A stretch of 64,000 bases of DNA. Source: Planctomycetota bacterium (GTDB lineage Bacteria; Planctomycetota; UBA1135; UBA2386). A program made the position numbers and the translations under genes. Positions 1 to 10,681 of this stretch are shown here, in pieces (the stretch's first letter is position 1; each line of letters begins with the position of its first letter). Below the pieces are notes generated by a model, which was not told the origin of the DNA, did not search any database, and saw only the letters and a list, made by a program, of their open reading frames with translations. The stretch spans positions 19,188 to 83,187 of the forward strand of contig JAJFFD010000056.1 of assembly GCA_021776805.1 (NCBI GenBank), in the 5' to 3' direction.

Positions 1-150
1 TGCGAGCTATACGAAGCCTTCGCGAATCGCTTGCGCAGTGAAGGACTTTCCGTGGCAACTGGACGCTTTGCAGCAAGCATGCAAATCGAGATGCTCGCCG
101 ACGGGCCAGTCACCTTGATTATCGCGGCCAAGAACGGGCGAATCCTCTAG
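1..150 (+). CDS. dtd: D-aminoacyl-tRNA deacylase, C-terminal 49 residues (5' end outside window)
   Basis: The first 150 bases read in frame 1 as an open frame with no start, ending in a TAG stop. The peptide contains LYEAF, then ETGRF-like VATGRF, then MQIEM and DGPVTL, the order and spacing of the C-terminal third of Dtd, which hydrolyses D-amino acids (and mischarged glycine) from tRNA. The GPVT segment is the family's second signature loop; the catalytic SQFTL motif would lie upstream, outside the window. The last four bases overlap the stop of the convergent fructosamine-kinase gene. Identification rests on a short fragment but the motifs are characteristic. Confidence 0.85.
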   Translation, partial: CELYEAFANRLRSEGLSVATGRFAASMQIEMLADGPVTLIIAAKNGRIL

Positions 151-995
151 ACGAATCTTCGCAAACTGCGCTCGACATCATCGACGTAGCCGCCTCCGAA
201 GAGACGCACATGCACCAGAAGCGGGTAGAGGTTGTAGAGCGAGCACCTGGCTGCCTCGAACTCAGCCTCGAGGCCATGAATCTCGCGGTATGTCGAGAAG
301 AAGCTCTCGCCGAAGCTCCCAAAGAGCGACATGAAGGCCAGCTCGACTTCCGGGTGGCCGTAGTAGATCGCAGGATCGATGAAGCCGGTTACCCGATCAC
401 CTTCGGAGAGGATATTTCCAGCCCAAAGATCGCCGTGCAAAAGGCTGGGCTCGGCAGGCTCTGACAACCACTGGCCCAAGCTGCCAGCAAGCTGCTCGAT
501 CTTCCGCAAGCAGTCCGTCGGCAGACTTCCCTTGCCATGCGCCTCTGTAGCCATGTACAGGAGTCGATGCTCGGCAAAGAACTCGAGCCAGGAATCGGTC
601 CAGCAGTTCGGCTGATGCAAACCTCCGATGAGAGTATCGCGTTCCAAGCCAAAGCGAGCTGCGTGAGTCGCATGCAGGCCGGCGACCAGTTCCGCGGCGT
701 GGGTTTCGGCCGCTGATCCGCAACCGGTCCTCCCGGGCAACCATTCCATAACTAGCAAGTCTGCCTCCGCGTGCTCGACGGCGGGAAGGGGCAAGTCACT
801 GTGCTCGGCAAGGTAGCGCAGCATGTAAGCTTCGATGTCGAGTCGTCCTTGACCGGAGTCGTCCAGCTTCACAACCAGGCGCTCATCATTGGGAAGCTCC
901 GCCAAACTAACTTGGCCTACACAGCCGCCACTCAGCCCCTTGAGACGAATCGGCGGCTTGCCGAGGAGTCTCTCCAAGCGCTGCAAGAGGCTCAA
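147..995 (-). CDS. fructosamine/ketosamine-3-kinase family protein
   Basis: A 282-residue protein of the fructosamine-3-kinase family (protein-kinase-like fold), cytosolic, expected to phosphorylate ketosamines on glycated proteins so that the adduct falls off. Visible motifs are a glycine-rich loop GGCVGQVSL (about 23-31), the catalytic HGDLWAGN (187-194), the metal-binding FIDPA (205-209) and YYGHPEVELA (211-220), which is diagnostic of this family. Length is normal. The ATG overlaps the TGA of the upstream phosphatase gene (ATGA), so the two are translationally coupled. Bacterial members often prefer ribulosamines or erythrulosamines rather than fructosamines; substrate cannot be told from sequence. 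Confidence 0.92.
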   Translation of the reverse strand: MSLLQRLERLLGKPPIRLKGLSGGCVGQVSLAELPNDERLVVKLDDSGQGRLDIEAYMLRYLAEHSDLPLPAVEHAEADLLVMEWLPGRTGCGSAAETHAAELVAGLHATHAARFGLERDTLIGGLHQPNCWTDSWLEFFAEHRLLYMATEAHGKGSLPTDCLRKIEQLAGSLGQWLSEPAEPSLLHGDLWAGNILSEGDRVTGFIDPAIYYGHPEVELAFMSLFGSFGESFFSTYREIHGLEAEFEAARCSLYNLYPLLVHVRLFGGGYVDDVERSLRRFV

Positions 996-1474
996 AGGGC
1001 GCTCTCGCGAATGTGCCTCAGCAGACCCTCGGAACCATCCTCGATCAGATCCAGAACGGTTTCGAATCCACTCTCACCGCCGTAGTACGGATCGGGCACT
1101 TCTCCTTCGCTGGCATCAGCAAAATCGAGAAGGAGGTGTAGTCGGGCCAAATGCGAAGCGGGTGCCAGGTCTTCGAGGTAGCGCCTGTTCTCCAAGTCCA
1201 TGGCGATGATCAGATCAAAACGCTCAAAGTCCTCCTTCCGCACCTGCCGCGCACGCAGCTCGCTAAGGTCGACTCCTCGCCGCGAAGCTGCCTGCATGGC
1301 TCTCGGGTCCGGAGGATGACCGCGGTGGTAGTCCAGGGTGCCCGCAGAGTCAGCCTCTATGCGCTCTGACAGCTGCGCCTTCTCAACAACCTTGCGAAAG
1401 ATGCCTTCCGCTGTTGGCGAACGACAGATGTTCCCCATGCAGACGAATAGCACTCGGAAGGGGGCGTCGGCCAT
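992..1474 (-). CDS. low-molecular-weight protein-tyrosine-phosphatase family protein
   Basis: A 160-residue LMW-PTP. The phosphate-binding loop CMGNICRS (12-19) carries the nucleophilic Cys12 and Arg18 of the CX5R signature, and the general-acid motif DPYYGG is at 128-133. It sits between clpB (41 bases upstream) and the fructosamine-kinase gene (4-base overlap). Such pairing with ketosamine kinases is known in bacteria, where the phosphatase has been proposed to act on sugar-phosphate adducts on proteins (ribulosamine 5-phosphate) rather than on phosphotyrosine; that role is the most economical reading here. A role in dephosphorylating a BY-kinase is the alternative, but the exopolysaccharide locus is about 45 kb away. 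Confidence 0.9.
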   Translation of the reverse strand: MADAPFRVLFVCMGNICRSPTAEGIFRKVVEKAQLSERIEADSAGTLDYHRGHPPDPRAMQAASRRGVDLSELRARQVRKEDFERFDLIIAMDLENRRYLEDLAPASHLARLHLLLDFADASEGEVPDPYYGGESGFETVLDLIEDGSEGLLRHIRESAL

Positions 1475-1515
1475 GCCAGGAGGTTAGGGCCCGGCATGAC
1501 CAATTCCAGCCAGGA

Positions 1516-4146
<2,631 letters not shown>

Positions 4147-4399
4147 GATCCGCATACCTCCGCTCGCTAGACTTTCGCTGCCGGGGGCCGCGAGTACCAC
4201 CGAGAGCTGGCACCGACCGGCACCGCCCCTTCATTAGCAGGGCGCGTGCCATGGCTCGATATTTCCTTCAACCCCTTTATTCTCCATGCTTTAAGGAGAC
4301 ACAGCGGACTCCCGACTCGGCCCTGAATCCGCCATAATGGCAGCCTCACGCCGGGCCACGGAGGCCTCGACCGACAGCATGTCATCCTGTCAGCCTGGC

Positions 4400-5839
4400 C
4401 TAGACCCGAACTTCGCTGGCCCCGCCCTTCGCCTCGAATCCCCGCAGCCTGGGCTCCACCTCCGACTGGAGAAACTCATCAACCTGCTCCCGGGAGCGGC
4501 CAACGAAGCGCTCCGGCTGCAAGAGATCCGGCAGATCGCCCTTCACCGCAGCAAATCTGGCATCGCCGGCGATGAGCTCCATGAGTGGATTGGGCCTGCC
4601 CTCTTCTTTCACCTGCCGCGCTGCTTCTCGCGAATGCTGGCGGATGCATTCGTGTAGATCCTGCCGATCTCCCCCGGCGCGAACCGCCGCCATGAGGATT
4701 TCCTCGGTGGCCAGGAAGGGCAGGTTTTGCTCGAGCTTGCCGGCGATCACTCGTGGGAAGACACGGATACCAGCAGCGACGTTCTCCAGGAGAATCAGGA
4801 TGCTGTCGATGGCCAGGAAGCTCTCCGGGATCGCGATGCGGCGAACCGCGGAGTCGTCCAGGGTCCGTTCCAGCCACTGATTTGCGGCGGTCTGCGCCGA
4901 CGTCTCCGCCGCCGCAATGGTGTAGCGAGCCAGGGCGGTGATCCGCTCGCAACGCATGGGGTTCTTCTTGTAGGCCATCGCCGAGGAACCGATCTGCTTC
5001 GATTCGCTCGGCTCTTCCAGTTCGCCCTCGTGAGACAAGAGCCGCATATCAGCGGCGAACTTGGCAGCCGATTGGGCAACCCCGGAGAGCGCTGAATGGA
5101 TACTCCAGTCAATTTTCCGACTGTAGGTCTGCCCGCTGACCGGAATGCTGCGCTCGAAGTCGATGGCAGCACAGACCCGCCGATCCAATTCCTGAACCTT
5201 GTCGTGATCCCCATCGAAGAGCGACAGAAAGGAGGCCTGGGTCCCGGTCGTGCCCTTGACCCCTCTACAGGGCAGCCAGGCGATGAGCCTGCGGATCTCG
5301 TCCAGATCGAGGAGAAGGTCCTGAAGCCATAGACAAGCGCGCTTTCCGACGGTCACCGGCTGCGCCACTTGAAAGTGGGTGTAGCCCAGACATGGCTGAT
5401 CCCTCTCCTTGCGCGCGAATTCTGCTAGTGCGCCAATCGACCGGCAAAGTCGATCTTCCACAGCACGGAGAGCCTCCCGATAAATCATCAGGTCGCCATT
5501 GTCCGTAACGAAGCAGCTGGTTGCGCCGAGGTGGATGATTCCCCTGGCCGAGGGAGCCAGTTCCCCGAAGTGATGAACATGGGCCATCACGTCGTGGCGC
5601 AGTTCTTTCTCCAGGGCAGCCACCCGCTGCCAATCGAATTCCTCGACCTTGGCTCGCATCTCGGCGATTTGGGAGGGCTGGATATCCAGGCCCAATTCGC
5701 TCTCCGCCTCCGCCAGGGCGATCCAAAGCTGTCGCCAGCTGCGATGCCTGGCCTGTGGCGAAAACAGGCTCGCCATATGTTCTCCTGCATAGCGCTCCAG
5801 GAGCGGATGCTCGAATCGCTGGCCTGTCTCTCGCGTCAT
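4400..5839 (-). CDS. purB: adenylosuccinate lyase
   Basis: A 479-residue adenylosuccinate lyase, cleaving SAICAR and adenylosuccinate to release fumarate in purine synthesis. It has GATSC (105-109), the catalytic-histidine segment GYTHFQ (152-157), RGVKGTTGTQASF (192-204) and the fumarase/aspartase signature GSSAMAYKKNPMRCE (284-298). The last two segments match the eukaryote-like subfamily (human ADSL type) better than the short Bacillus type. It is followed on the minus strand by clpB after about 250 bases. A TATGAT box ends exactly 6 bases before the ATG and there is no Shine-Dalgarno, suggesting a leaderless transcript. Confidence 0.96.
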   Translation of the reverse strand: MTRETGQRFEHPLLERYAGEHMASLFSPQARHRSWRQLWIALAEAESELGLDIQPSQIAEMRAKVEEFDWQRVAALEKELRHDVMAHVHHFGELAPSARGIIHLGATSCFVTDNGDLMIYREALRAVEDRLCRSIGALAEFARKERDQPCLGYTHFQVAQPVTVGKRACLWLQDLLLDLDEIRRLIAWLPCRGVKGTTGTQASFLSLFDGDHDKVQELDRRVCAAIDFERSIPVSGQTYSRKIDWSIHSALSGVAQSAAKFAADMRLLSHEGELEEPSESKQIGSSAMAYKKNPMRCERITALARYTIAAAETSAQTAANQWLERTLDDSAVRRIAIPESFLAIDSILILLENVAAGIRVFPRVIAGKLEQNLPFLATEEILMAAVRAGGDRQDLHECIRQHSREAARQVKEEGRPNPLMELIAGDARFAAVKGDLPDLLQPERFVGRSREQVDEFLQSEVEPRLRGFEAKGGASEVRV

Positions 5840-5845
5840 GGGAGA

Positions 5846-5851
5846 ATCATA
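5846..5851 (-). promoter_or_regulatory. purB: candidate -10 box for leaderless purB
   Basis: Minus-strand TATGAT followed by six bases and the purB ATG. A start point 6-7 bases downstream of a -10 box would put +1 on or beside the A of the start codon. No -35-like hexamer is evident and no GGAGG-like site exists. Confidence 0.45.
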
Positions 5852-5914
5852 GCGAAGCGGGCCGCCACACTCACCTGTGACGACCCGCTTCGAGTTCCAG
5901 ACTTCGCGGCCTGG

Positions 5915-6283
5915 CTAACGGTAGTAGCCGGGAACCCAGCGCTCTTCGTAGCGCGACCGGCGAATCAGCACGCGCACTCGATAGCCGCAGTCATCGACCC
6001 AGCGGTACCGAGCTGGGACGTGGACGCGCTCGTAGTGGCCCGGGACCCAGATCCGAGCTGGTCGGCGATGGGCCCGCCGATACTTGCGGTAGGACTTAGC
6101 GCGGTACTTGCTGCGAGGTGCGCGGTAGCGACGACCTCCCTTGTTATGGCCATACCCGAGGTCGGCGGAGGCGCTGATGGAGAGCCCCTTGTTTCCGTAT
6201 TGGAAGCCGATCCTCTGAGCGGGTGCGGAGAGGCTCAAGCCAGTGAGGCTGAGCACGCTGAGGATCAATAACTTGTTGAACAT
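5915..6283 (-). CDS. small secreted basic protein with WVPGHY/YXXGXW-like motifs
   Basis: A 122-residue protein with a clear signal peptide (about 1-22, ending SAPAQ). The mature part starts with a glycine/serine strand-like stretch, then is very rich in Arg and Tyr, with RIWVPGHYE near residue 76 and RWVPGYYR at the C-terminus. This WVPGxY spacing resembles YXXGXW repeat proteins of the Gram-negative envelope, function unknown. It lies downstream of purB's start region on the same strand, separated by a 75-base gap, and after the VanZ-like gene. No function is claimed beyond secretion. Confidence 0.7.
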   Translation of the reverse strand: MFNKLLILSVLSLTGLSLSAPAQRIGFQYGNKGLSISASADLGYGHNKGGRRYRAPRSKYRAKSYRKYRRAHRRPARIWVPGHYERVHVPARYRWVDDCGYRVRVLIRRSRYEERWVPGYYR

Positions 6284-6408
6284 GACTCAGCTGTAGAAGC
6301 GAACGCCGTGCCAGCTCTCGCCAGGGAGATTCACCCACGAACGCCCACTATTGCTGCTCTCTGGCGGAATTCTGTAGCCCAGGTGAGACAGGAATTGGCC
6401 GTCAGGGG

Positions 6409-6876
6409 TCAGCCCAGACTCGCCAGGAACACGACCAAGACACTGAGGAGCGCGAGCATCGCCAGCAAGCTCACAGTTCTCTTGCTAGGAGCCTGCAGAC
6501 AGCAGAGTGCCGTCAGGGACAGGGCTGACCCGAGGGCGTCACTCAACACATCCAGAGCCGAGGGGTGACGCTCGGGCACGGCCATTTGGTGGAACTCGTC
6601 GATGCAGCCATAGGCCGTGCTAAGCAGAAAGGCCCAGATAAGCGCTCGGCTACTCAGGCCCAAGAGCGCCAGATAGATCAGGGCAGCGAGCACGCCATAG
6701 ACCACCACATGCGCGCCGTTGAAGAGGACGATCTGCCAGAACTGAGACTCACCGGAACTCACAGGTCCAGAAGAGGACCACCAAATGGTTGAGGCCCAGA
6801 GAATCGCCAGGAGAATGCGCAGCCAGCGCGGCGACTCGGCATAGAGCCGCAGGAAGCGGCCCAAGAGCAGGATCAA
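6409..6876 (-). CDS. VanZ-like family membrane protein
   Basis: A 155-residue integral membrane protein with about four hydrophobic helices (22-36, 46-72, 78-92, 110-128, and a last one near the end). The loop motif DEFHQ (93-97) followed by PERHPSALDVLSDALG is the signature of VanZ-like proteins. Function in non-resistance settings is unknown. The ATG overlaps the TGA of the RsbW-like gene (ATGA), placing it at the 3' end of the ruvC-nadC operon. Confidence 0.85.
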   Translation of the reverse strand: MILLLGRFLRLYAESPRWLRILLAILWASTIWWSSSGPVSSGESQFWQIVLFNGAHVVVYGVLAALIYLALLGLSSRALIWAFLLSTAYGCIDEFHQMAVPERHPSALDVLSDALGSALSLTALCCLQAPSKRTVSLLAMLALLSVLVVFLASLG

Positions 6877-7310
6877 TCGAACACCCGCAACACGCGACCC
6901 TGGAGGTGCATCCCGCCGCGCGGCGCGACATCGATTCTGACCTCATCGAAGGCATCGTCGATGAGAAAGAGACCGCGCCCACGCTCAGCCAGAAGATCAG
7001 GGGGTCGGCCCGCAGATGCGGTAAGCAGCTCAGCCAGTTGCTTGACAAGCTCCTCTGGCACATCCAAGTCGAAGAAATCGAGGACGAGATCACGCTCCTG
7101 CATGGAGAGCTGCACATGCAGCTCGCCGCCTCCTATCCGATAGTGCTGCCCATGCTCAATGGCATTGCTCACGATCTCATCCAGGACCAACAAGATTCGA
7201 TTGAGCGCCTCCGACGCCAGACCATTGCCCTCCAGGCTTTCACGAACCTGGCCTCTAATCAGGCGCAGCTGCGCGATATCCGCGGGGAATCGATAGTCGA
7301 GGGGAAGCAT
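6873..7310 (-). CDS. RsbW-like anti-sigma factor / GHKL ATP-binding protein
   Basis: A 145-residue stand-alone GHKL ATPase domain. The N box DEIVSNAIEHG (44-54) is well kept, and ERGRGLFLIDD (about 108-118) is the G2 loop; the G1 position reads DFFDLDVPE rather than DxGxG, which is a deviation. Proteins of this type act as serine kinases of anti-sigma-factor antagonists and bind sigma factors in partner-switching systems. No antagonist or sigma gene is adjacent. The gene begins one base after the nadC stop, so expression is tied to the operon. Confidence 0.8.
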   Translation of the reverse strand: MLPLDYRFPADIAQLRLIRGQVRESLEGNGLASEALNRILLVLDEIVSNAIEHGQHYRIGGGELHVQLSMQERDLVLDFFDLDVPEELVKQLAELLTASAGRPPDLLAERGRGLFLIDDAFDEVRIDVAPRGGMHLQGRVLRVFD

Positions 7311-7311
7311 C

Positions 7312-8235
7312 TCAGTCTCTCGCCTCCACCAGCATGCTCAGATCAAGGGCGCTAACGGAGTGAGTCAATGCCCCGACAGAGATGCGGTCCACACCGCAAT
7401 CCGCGTAGCCCCTGACGTTTCCGAGATTGATTCCCCCCGAAGCCTCGATGGCGACCTGCCGTCCCAACTTGGCTGCAAGTTGACGAATCTCTCGAATGAC
7501 CTCTGCCAATTCCTTGCTTGGCTCCATGTTGTCCAACATGACGACTGCCGCTCCGGATTCTACCGCCATTCGTGCCTCATCGAGACTTCTCGCCTCGGCG
7601 ATCACCGCTGCGCTTGCTCCCTGGACTGCACGGGCAACCGTTTCCGCGTAGCTTGCCGGGGCGGCCAGGGCGATGTGGTTTTCCTTGATAAGCACCTGAT
7701 CATACAAACCCATACGGTGATTCTGACCACCCCCGACACGAACCGCATACTTGTCCAAGGCACGCAGGGTGGGCGCGGTCTTCCTTGTCTCGAGAATCAC
7801 CGCCCCGGTACCGGCGACCGCATCGACGAAGGCTCTCGTCATGCTGGCGATCCCAGAAAGCCTCTGCAGGAAGTTTAGGGCGGTTCGCTCCGCTGCCAGC
7901 AGCGCCTTTGCCTCGGCGCGAACGCTCATGACCAACTGGCCAAGCTCGACAGCCTCGCCTTCGCCACAAGCCAAGCTGATTTCGGCGCCGGAATCCTGTG
8001 CTCCAAAGGCATGCTCTGCCAGTGGTAAGCCGGCGATTACCCCCGCTTCCCGAGCCGTGATTCTTGCCAGTCCCCTGGGTGCATTGGGCAGACAGAGTTG
8101 GCTGGTTAGATCCAGGCCGTCGGCCAGGTCCTCTCGCAAGGCCCTGCTGACAAAGTCGCCGATCACTGCTTCAGCCAGAATCATGCGCAGGAAGTTACCC
8201 GAATCCCTTTCGAATCCGAATCCCGAGCCTCTCAT
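7312..8235 (-). CDS. nadC: nicotinate-nucleotide pyrophosphorylase (carboxylating)
   Basis: Quinolinate phosphoribosyltransferase of NAD synthesis. Conserved segments are ADGLDLTSQ, the quinolinate-binding ETRKTAPTLR, GGGQNHRMGL and IKENH, and the C-terminal EASGGINLGNVRGYADCGVD. The frame is open upstream to 8340, but the ATG at 8235 overlaps the TGA of the preceding HhH gene (ATGA) with GGGAGG just before it; this gives 307 residues. The ATG at 8184 (290 residues) would match the usual family N-terminus and is the alternative. No nadA or nadB is nearby. Confidence 0.93.
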   Translation of the reverse strand: MRGSGFGFERDSGNFLRMILAEAVIGDFVSRALREDLADGLDLTSQLCLPNAPRGLARITAREAGVIAGLPLAEHAFGAQDSGAEISLACGEGEAVELGQLVMSVRAEAKALLAAERTALNFLQRLSGIASMTRAFVDAVAGTGAVILETRKTAPTLRALDKYAVRVGGGQNHRMGLYDQVLIKENHIALAAPASYAETVARAVQGASAAVIAEARSLDEARMAVESGAAVVMLDNMEPSKELAEVIREIRQLAAKLGRQVAIEASGGINLGNVRGYADCGVDRISVGALTHSVSALDLSMLVEARD

Positions 8236-8729
8236 CCCCTCCCATGGGCGATGTGAAGATGCTCGGACAGATCGAGCATGGTCTTCGGGCCCAGGCCCGG
8301 GACATCCGCCAGGTCCTCGACCCGCCGGAATGGCCCCCACCTGACTCTATGCAGGATGATCGCCTCCGCCCGCTGCCGCCCAACACCGGGGAGAAGCATC
8401 AACTCGGGCAGCCTTGCCCGGTTCGGATCGAGCCAGATTCTCGTGCCTGGAGTCCTGGGCTGGGCCGAGAGCCGGTCCAGACCCGAGACGAAGACCTGAA
8501 TGCCCTGAAATAGGCTCAGAATGAGGATCCCCTGAATCAGAAGTCGCTGCCGGCTGGGCAGGAGCCTGGCAGCGGCGTCCCGGGGAGCCCCCCTCAGTGC
8601 ATGCTTTTCATGAGCCGGTGAAAGCGAGCCTCCAGCCTGTCCTCGGCCTCCCGCTGGCGAGGCCTGAGAGGGCCCGCTACTTCCGCCAGTCGGGACAGGA
8701 TCCCGCGAATGGCCTTGGCTGTCTGACAT
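8232..8729 (-). CDS. membrane-anchored ComEA-like helix-hairpin-helix protein
   Basis: About 165 residues: a low-complexity Gly/Ser/Pro-rich N-terminus, one hydrophobic segment, then a ~70-residue tail with two helix-hairpin-helix motifs, LPELMLLPGVGRQRAEAII and VEDLADVPGLGPKTML. This layout (anchor plus HhH) resembles ComEA, the periplasmic DNA receptor for natural transformation; HhH tails occur in other contexts too. The start is uncertain: ATG 8729 or GTG 8771 would overlap the preceding ATPase gene by 136-178 bases, and the only start touching its stop is a CTG at 8597. The domain identification does not depend on this. Confidence 0.7.
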   Translation of the reverse strand: MSDSQGHSRDPVPTGGSSGPSQASPAGGRGQAGGSLSPAHEKHALRGAPRDAAARLLPSRQRLLIQGILILSLFQGIQVFVSGLDRLSAQPRTPGTRIWLDPNRARLPELMLLPGVGRQRAEAIILHRVRWGPFRRVEDLADVPGLGPKTMLDLSEHLHIAHGRG

Positions 8730-9514
8730 TGTGGATCGCTCACCACGAGAGGCGGCTGGCCCAGCCGGCACTGAGTGACGGCCGGATCTTCGCCAATCTC
8801 GCCCAGGTAGTGCATCTGCACCCCGGTAAAGCGCTGCGCAACTTCCGCGAGTTTGTCAAAAGTCGCCTGACCCTGCCCGGCCTCAGGCACTCGATTCACG
8901 ACCACCGATATCTGCGGATCCTCATGTAGCTGAACCAGACACTTGGTCACGGCATAGGCATCCGTGAGGGCAGCAATCTCTCTCTGAGTCACGAGAATGA
9001 CATGATCCGCAGCGAGCATGGTCAGCAAGCTCTGCTCCGCTAGGCCAGCGCCGAGATCCAGCAGGAGCAGGTCCTCCTCACTGGCGAGTTCGCTCAGGCC
9101 ACGCGCCAGGGTCAGAATCTGGCTGGGGGATAGATTGGCCATTAGCCGGCTACCAGAGCCACCGGGCACCAGCTCTGGACCGTAGGGTGTGGTCATGCGA
9201 ACTTCGCTGAGCTTGCTGCCACCATCGACCAGGTGCTGCAGGGTGAGCTTTGGCTTGACTCCCAAGAGCAGGTGGTCACAGGCGAGACCGAAGTCGCAGT
9301 CGACCAGTGCGACTCGACTCATGTCTTCGAGGGCAACTGCCAGACTCGTAGCCAAGAATGACTTGCCGGTACCACCCTTGCCGCTGGCAATGGCAACGGT
9401 CAGGGCCTCCTTGCCCGCTCGTCTCCCAACCTTCCGGGGGACGGAACCGAACAGTCGTTCCAGTACGCTTGGACTCTCCGACTGATTGGCCTTCGCCCCC
9501 TTGGGTGCTACCAA
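8594..9514 (-). CDS. MinD/FlhG-like P-loop ATPase (ParA family)
   Basis: A 306-residue ParA-superfamily ATPase with the deviant Walker A SGKGGTGKS (44-52), Walker A' LVDCDFGLACDHLL and Walker B LLLDLGAG. The GLxxD and LGL-like features fit the FlhG/YlxH branch, which counts or positions polar structures, more than chromosomal ParA; no parB or flagellar gene is present in this window. The start is TTG, chosen because GGGAG lies 8 bases upstream. It follows the nuclease-like gene by 21 bases and is overlapped at its 3' end by the HhH gene. Confidence 0.82.
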   Translation of the reverse strand: MVAPKGAKANQSESPSVLERLFGSVPRKVGRRAGKEALTVAIASGKGGTGKSFLATSLAVALEDMSRVALVDCDFGLACDHLLLGVKPKLTLQHLVDGGSKLSEVRMTTPYGPELVPGGSGSRLMANLSPSQILTLARGLSELASEEDLLLLDLGAGLAEQSLLTMLAADHVILVTQREIAALTDAYAVTKCLVQLHEDPQISVVVNRVPEAGQGQATFDKLAEVAQRFTGVQMHYLGEIGEDPAVTQCRLGQPPLVVSDPQCQTAKAIRGILSRLAEVAGPLRPRQREAEDRLEARFHRLMKSMH

Positions 9515-9535
9515 TTCGAATCTCCCGCTGTCCAG

Positions 9536-10552
9536 TCAGACATCTTCACTCCCACCCATTCCGCCGAGAGCTTCCAGTTCCTCCTGCGAGACCTTCAACT
9601 TGGCCAATCGCTGCCGAAGCCCTTCGTGCAGCTGCCCCACCGCCGAACTCGGATCCAAACCGGGCCCTACAGCGAGGTCATCAGCGAGCTCAGCAGCAGA
9701 TGGCTCGGATTCATCCTCAGCGCCAACTTGGCCGCTGAGCAGGCGGGGAGTCCCGGCCTCTGCGCTCTCGGCACGGATGATTGCTTCACCGAGCAAGGTT
9801 GCCGAGTCGAGCATGGCGACGTGATGCCGCAACACTGCGTCTGCCAGCACACCCTGATCATCCGGGCTGTCAAGAAGGCGGTTTTCGCCACAAGGACTAA
9901 TGGCACGGAAGCGACCGCCCTCGACCTGCAGCCTGGCAAGCAGTCCATGCTCGGCGAAGAAACTCCGCGAATAGCGGTCACCCTGCACTTCACAGTCAGG
10001 TTCGATGCGCTTCACAAGATCCAAGAACTGCATCCCGAGGCTGCGCGCGCAGCCGACTGGGCCTTCGGGAACCGCAGACAATTCACTCCGCGGATGGCTT
10101 CCCCCCAGGAGCTGGTTGACACCAATGTGCACATCATCCCCGATGGAGAGAGTCTCGAATCGGAAGGCAGACAGGTCGCCTACATCCAGGACCTCGAGTC
10201 GACGCAGGAATCCTGGATCAAAGTCGAAGCCGATGACCATGCAGCGTGGGTCACGGTCGAGGCGCAGCCCTTGATCTGGCAGGGCCTGCCGCAGGAGTTC
10301 CTGATTCCGCAGGAGCCAGTCCCGCGCCTCCATGATTCGACCGGGGAGGCTGCGGCCTTCATCGCTCAGGGTCGCAAAGATGAAGACGGGTCCATGGGCA
10401 GCATCCCTGGCAAGCGCATCGATGCGCAAGTCCTGATCGATGACCAGACCTTCCTCGAGTAGCACTAGGCCACTCTCGAGTCGCTCCGGATTGCTGCGGA
10501 CCAATTCCCACAGCCCCTCATAGCTTCGAGGAACAACTGGACCGGAGATCAT
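9536..10552 (-). CDS. hypothetical protein with NucS/DUF91-like PD-(D/E)XK-type core
   Basis: A 338-residue protein. Residues about 20-60 read ERLESGLVLLEEG, then RIDALARD, then VFIFATL, which follows the strand order of NucS/DUF91-type PD-(D/E)XK nucleases (E..GL, RID.LARD, then E-x-K). The aspartate is kept but the E-x-K strand is replaced by A-T-L, so nuclease activity is doubtful. The C-terminal third is acidic and Ala/Glu-rich and ends in a predicted helix. ATG 10552 is preceded by GGGAGG. It sits between ruvC and the FlhG-like ATPase. Assignment is by eye and could be wrong. Confidence 0.5.
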   Translation of the reverse strand: MISGPVVPRSYEGLWELVRSNPERLESGLVLLEEGLVIDQDLRIDALARDAAHGPVFIFATLSDEGRSLPGRIMEARDWLLRNQELLRQALPDQGLRLDRDPRCMVIGFDFDPGFLRRLEVLDVGDLSAFRFETLSIGDDVHIGVNQLLGGSHPRSELSAVPEGPVGCARSLGMQFLDLVKRIEPDCEVQGDRYSRSFFAEHGLLARLQVEGGRFRAISPCGENRLLDSPDDQGVLADAVLRHHVAMLDSATLLGEAIIRAESAEAGTPRLLSGQVGAEDESEPSAAELADDLAVGPGLDPSSAVGQLHEGLRQRLAKLKVSQEELEALGGMGGSEDV

Positions 10553-10681
10553 CACACCTCCCTGTTCACGCCTCAGGACGAACCGCCGCTCAGGCTCCGG
10601 ACCCGAAAAATACGAGGCCCCAGATTCCTGGCCCGGGTATTTGCGCAGAATCGGAATGCAAAAGCAACTGAGGTCTGTCCC

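Noticed and set aside
4249..4275. A heat-shock sigma-32-like promoter upstream of clpB (TTGAA ... CCATGG on the minus strand)
   Set aside because: The spacer is about 10 bases instead of 13-17 and the -10 part matches poorly; a chance match is more likely.
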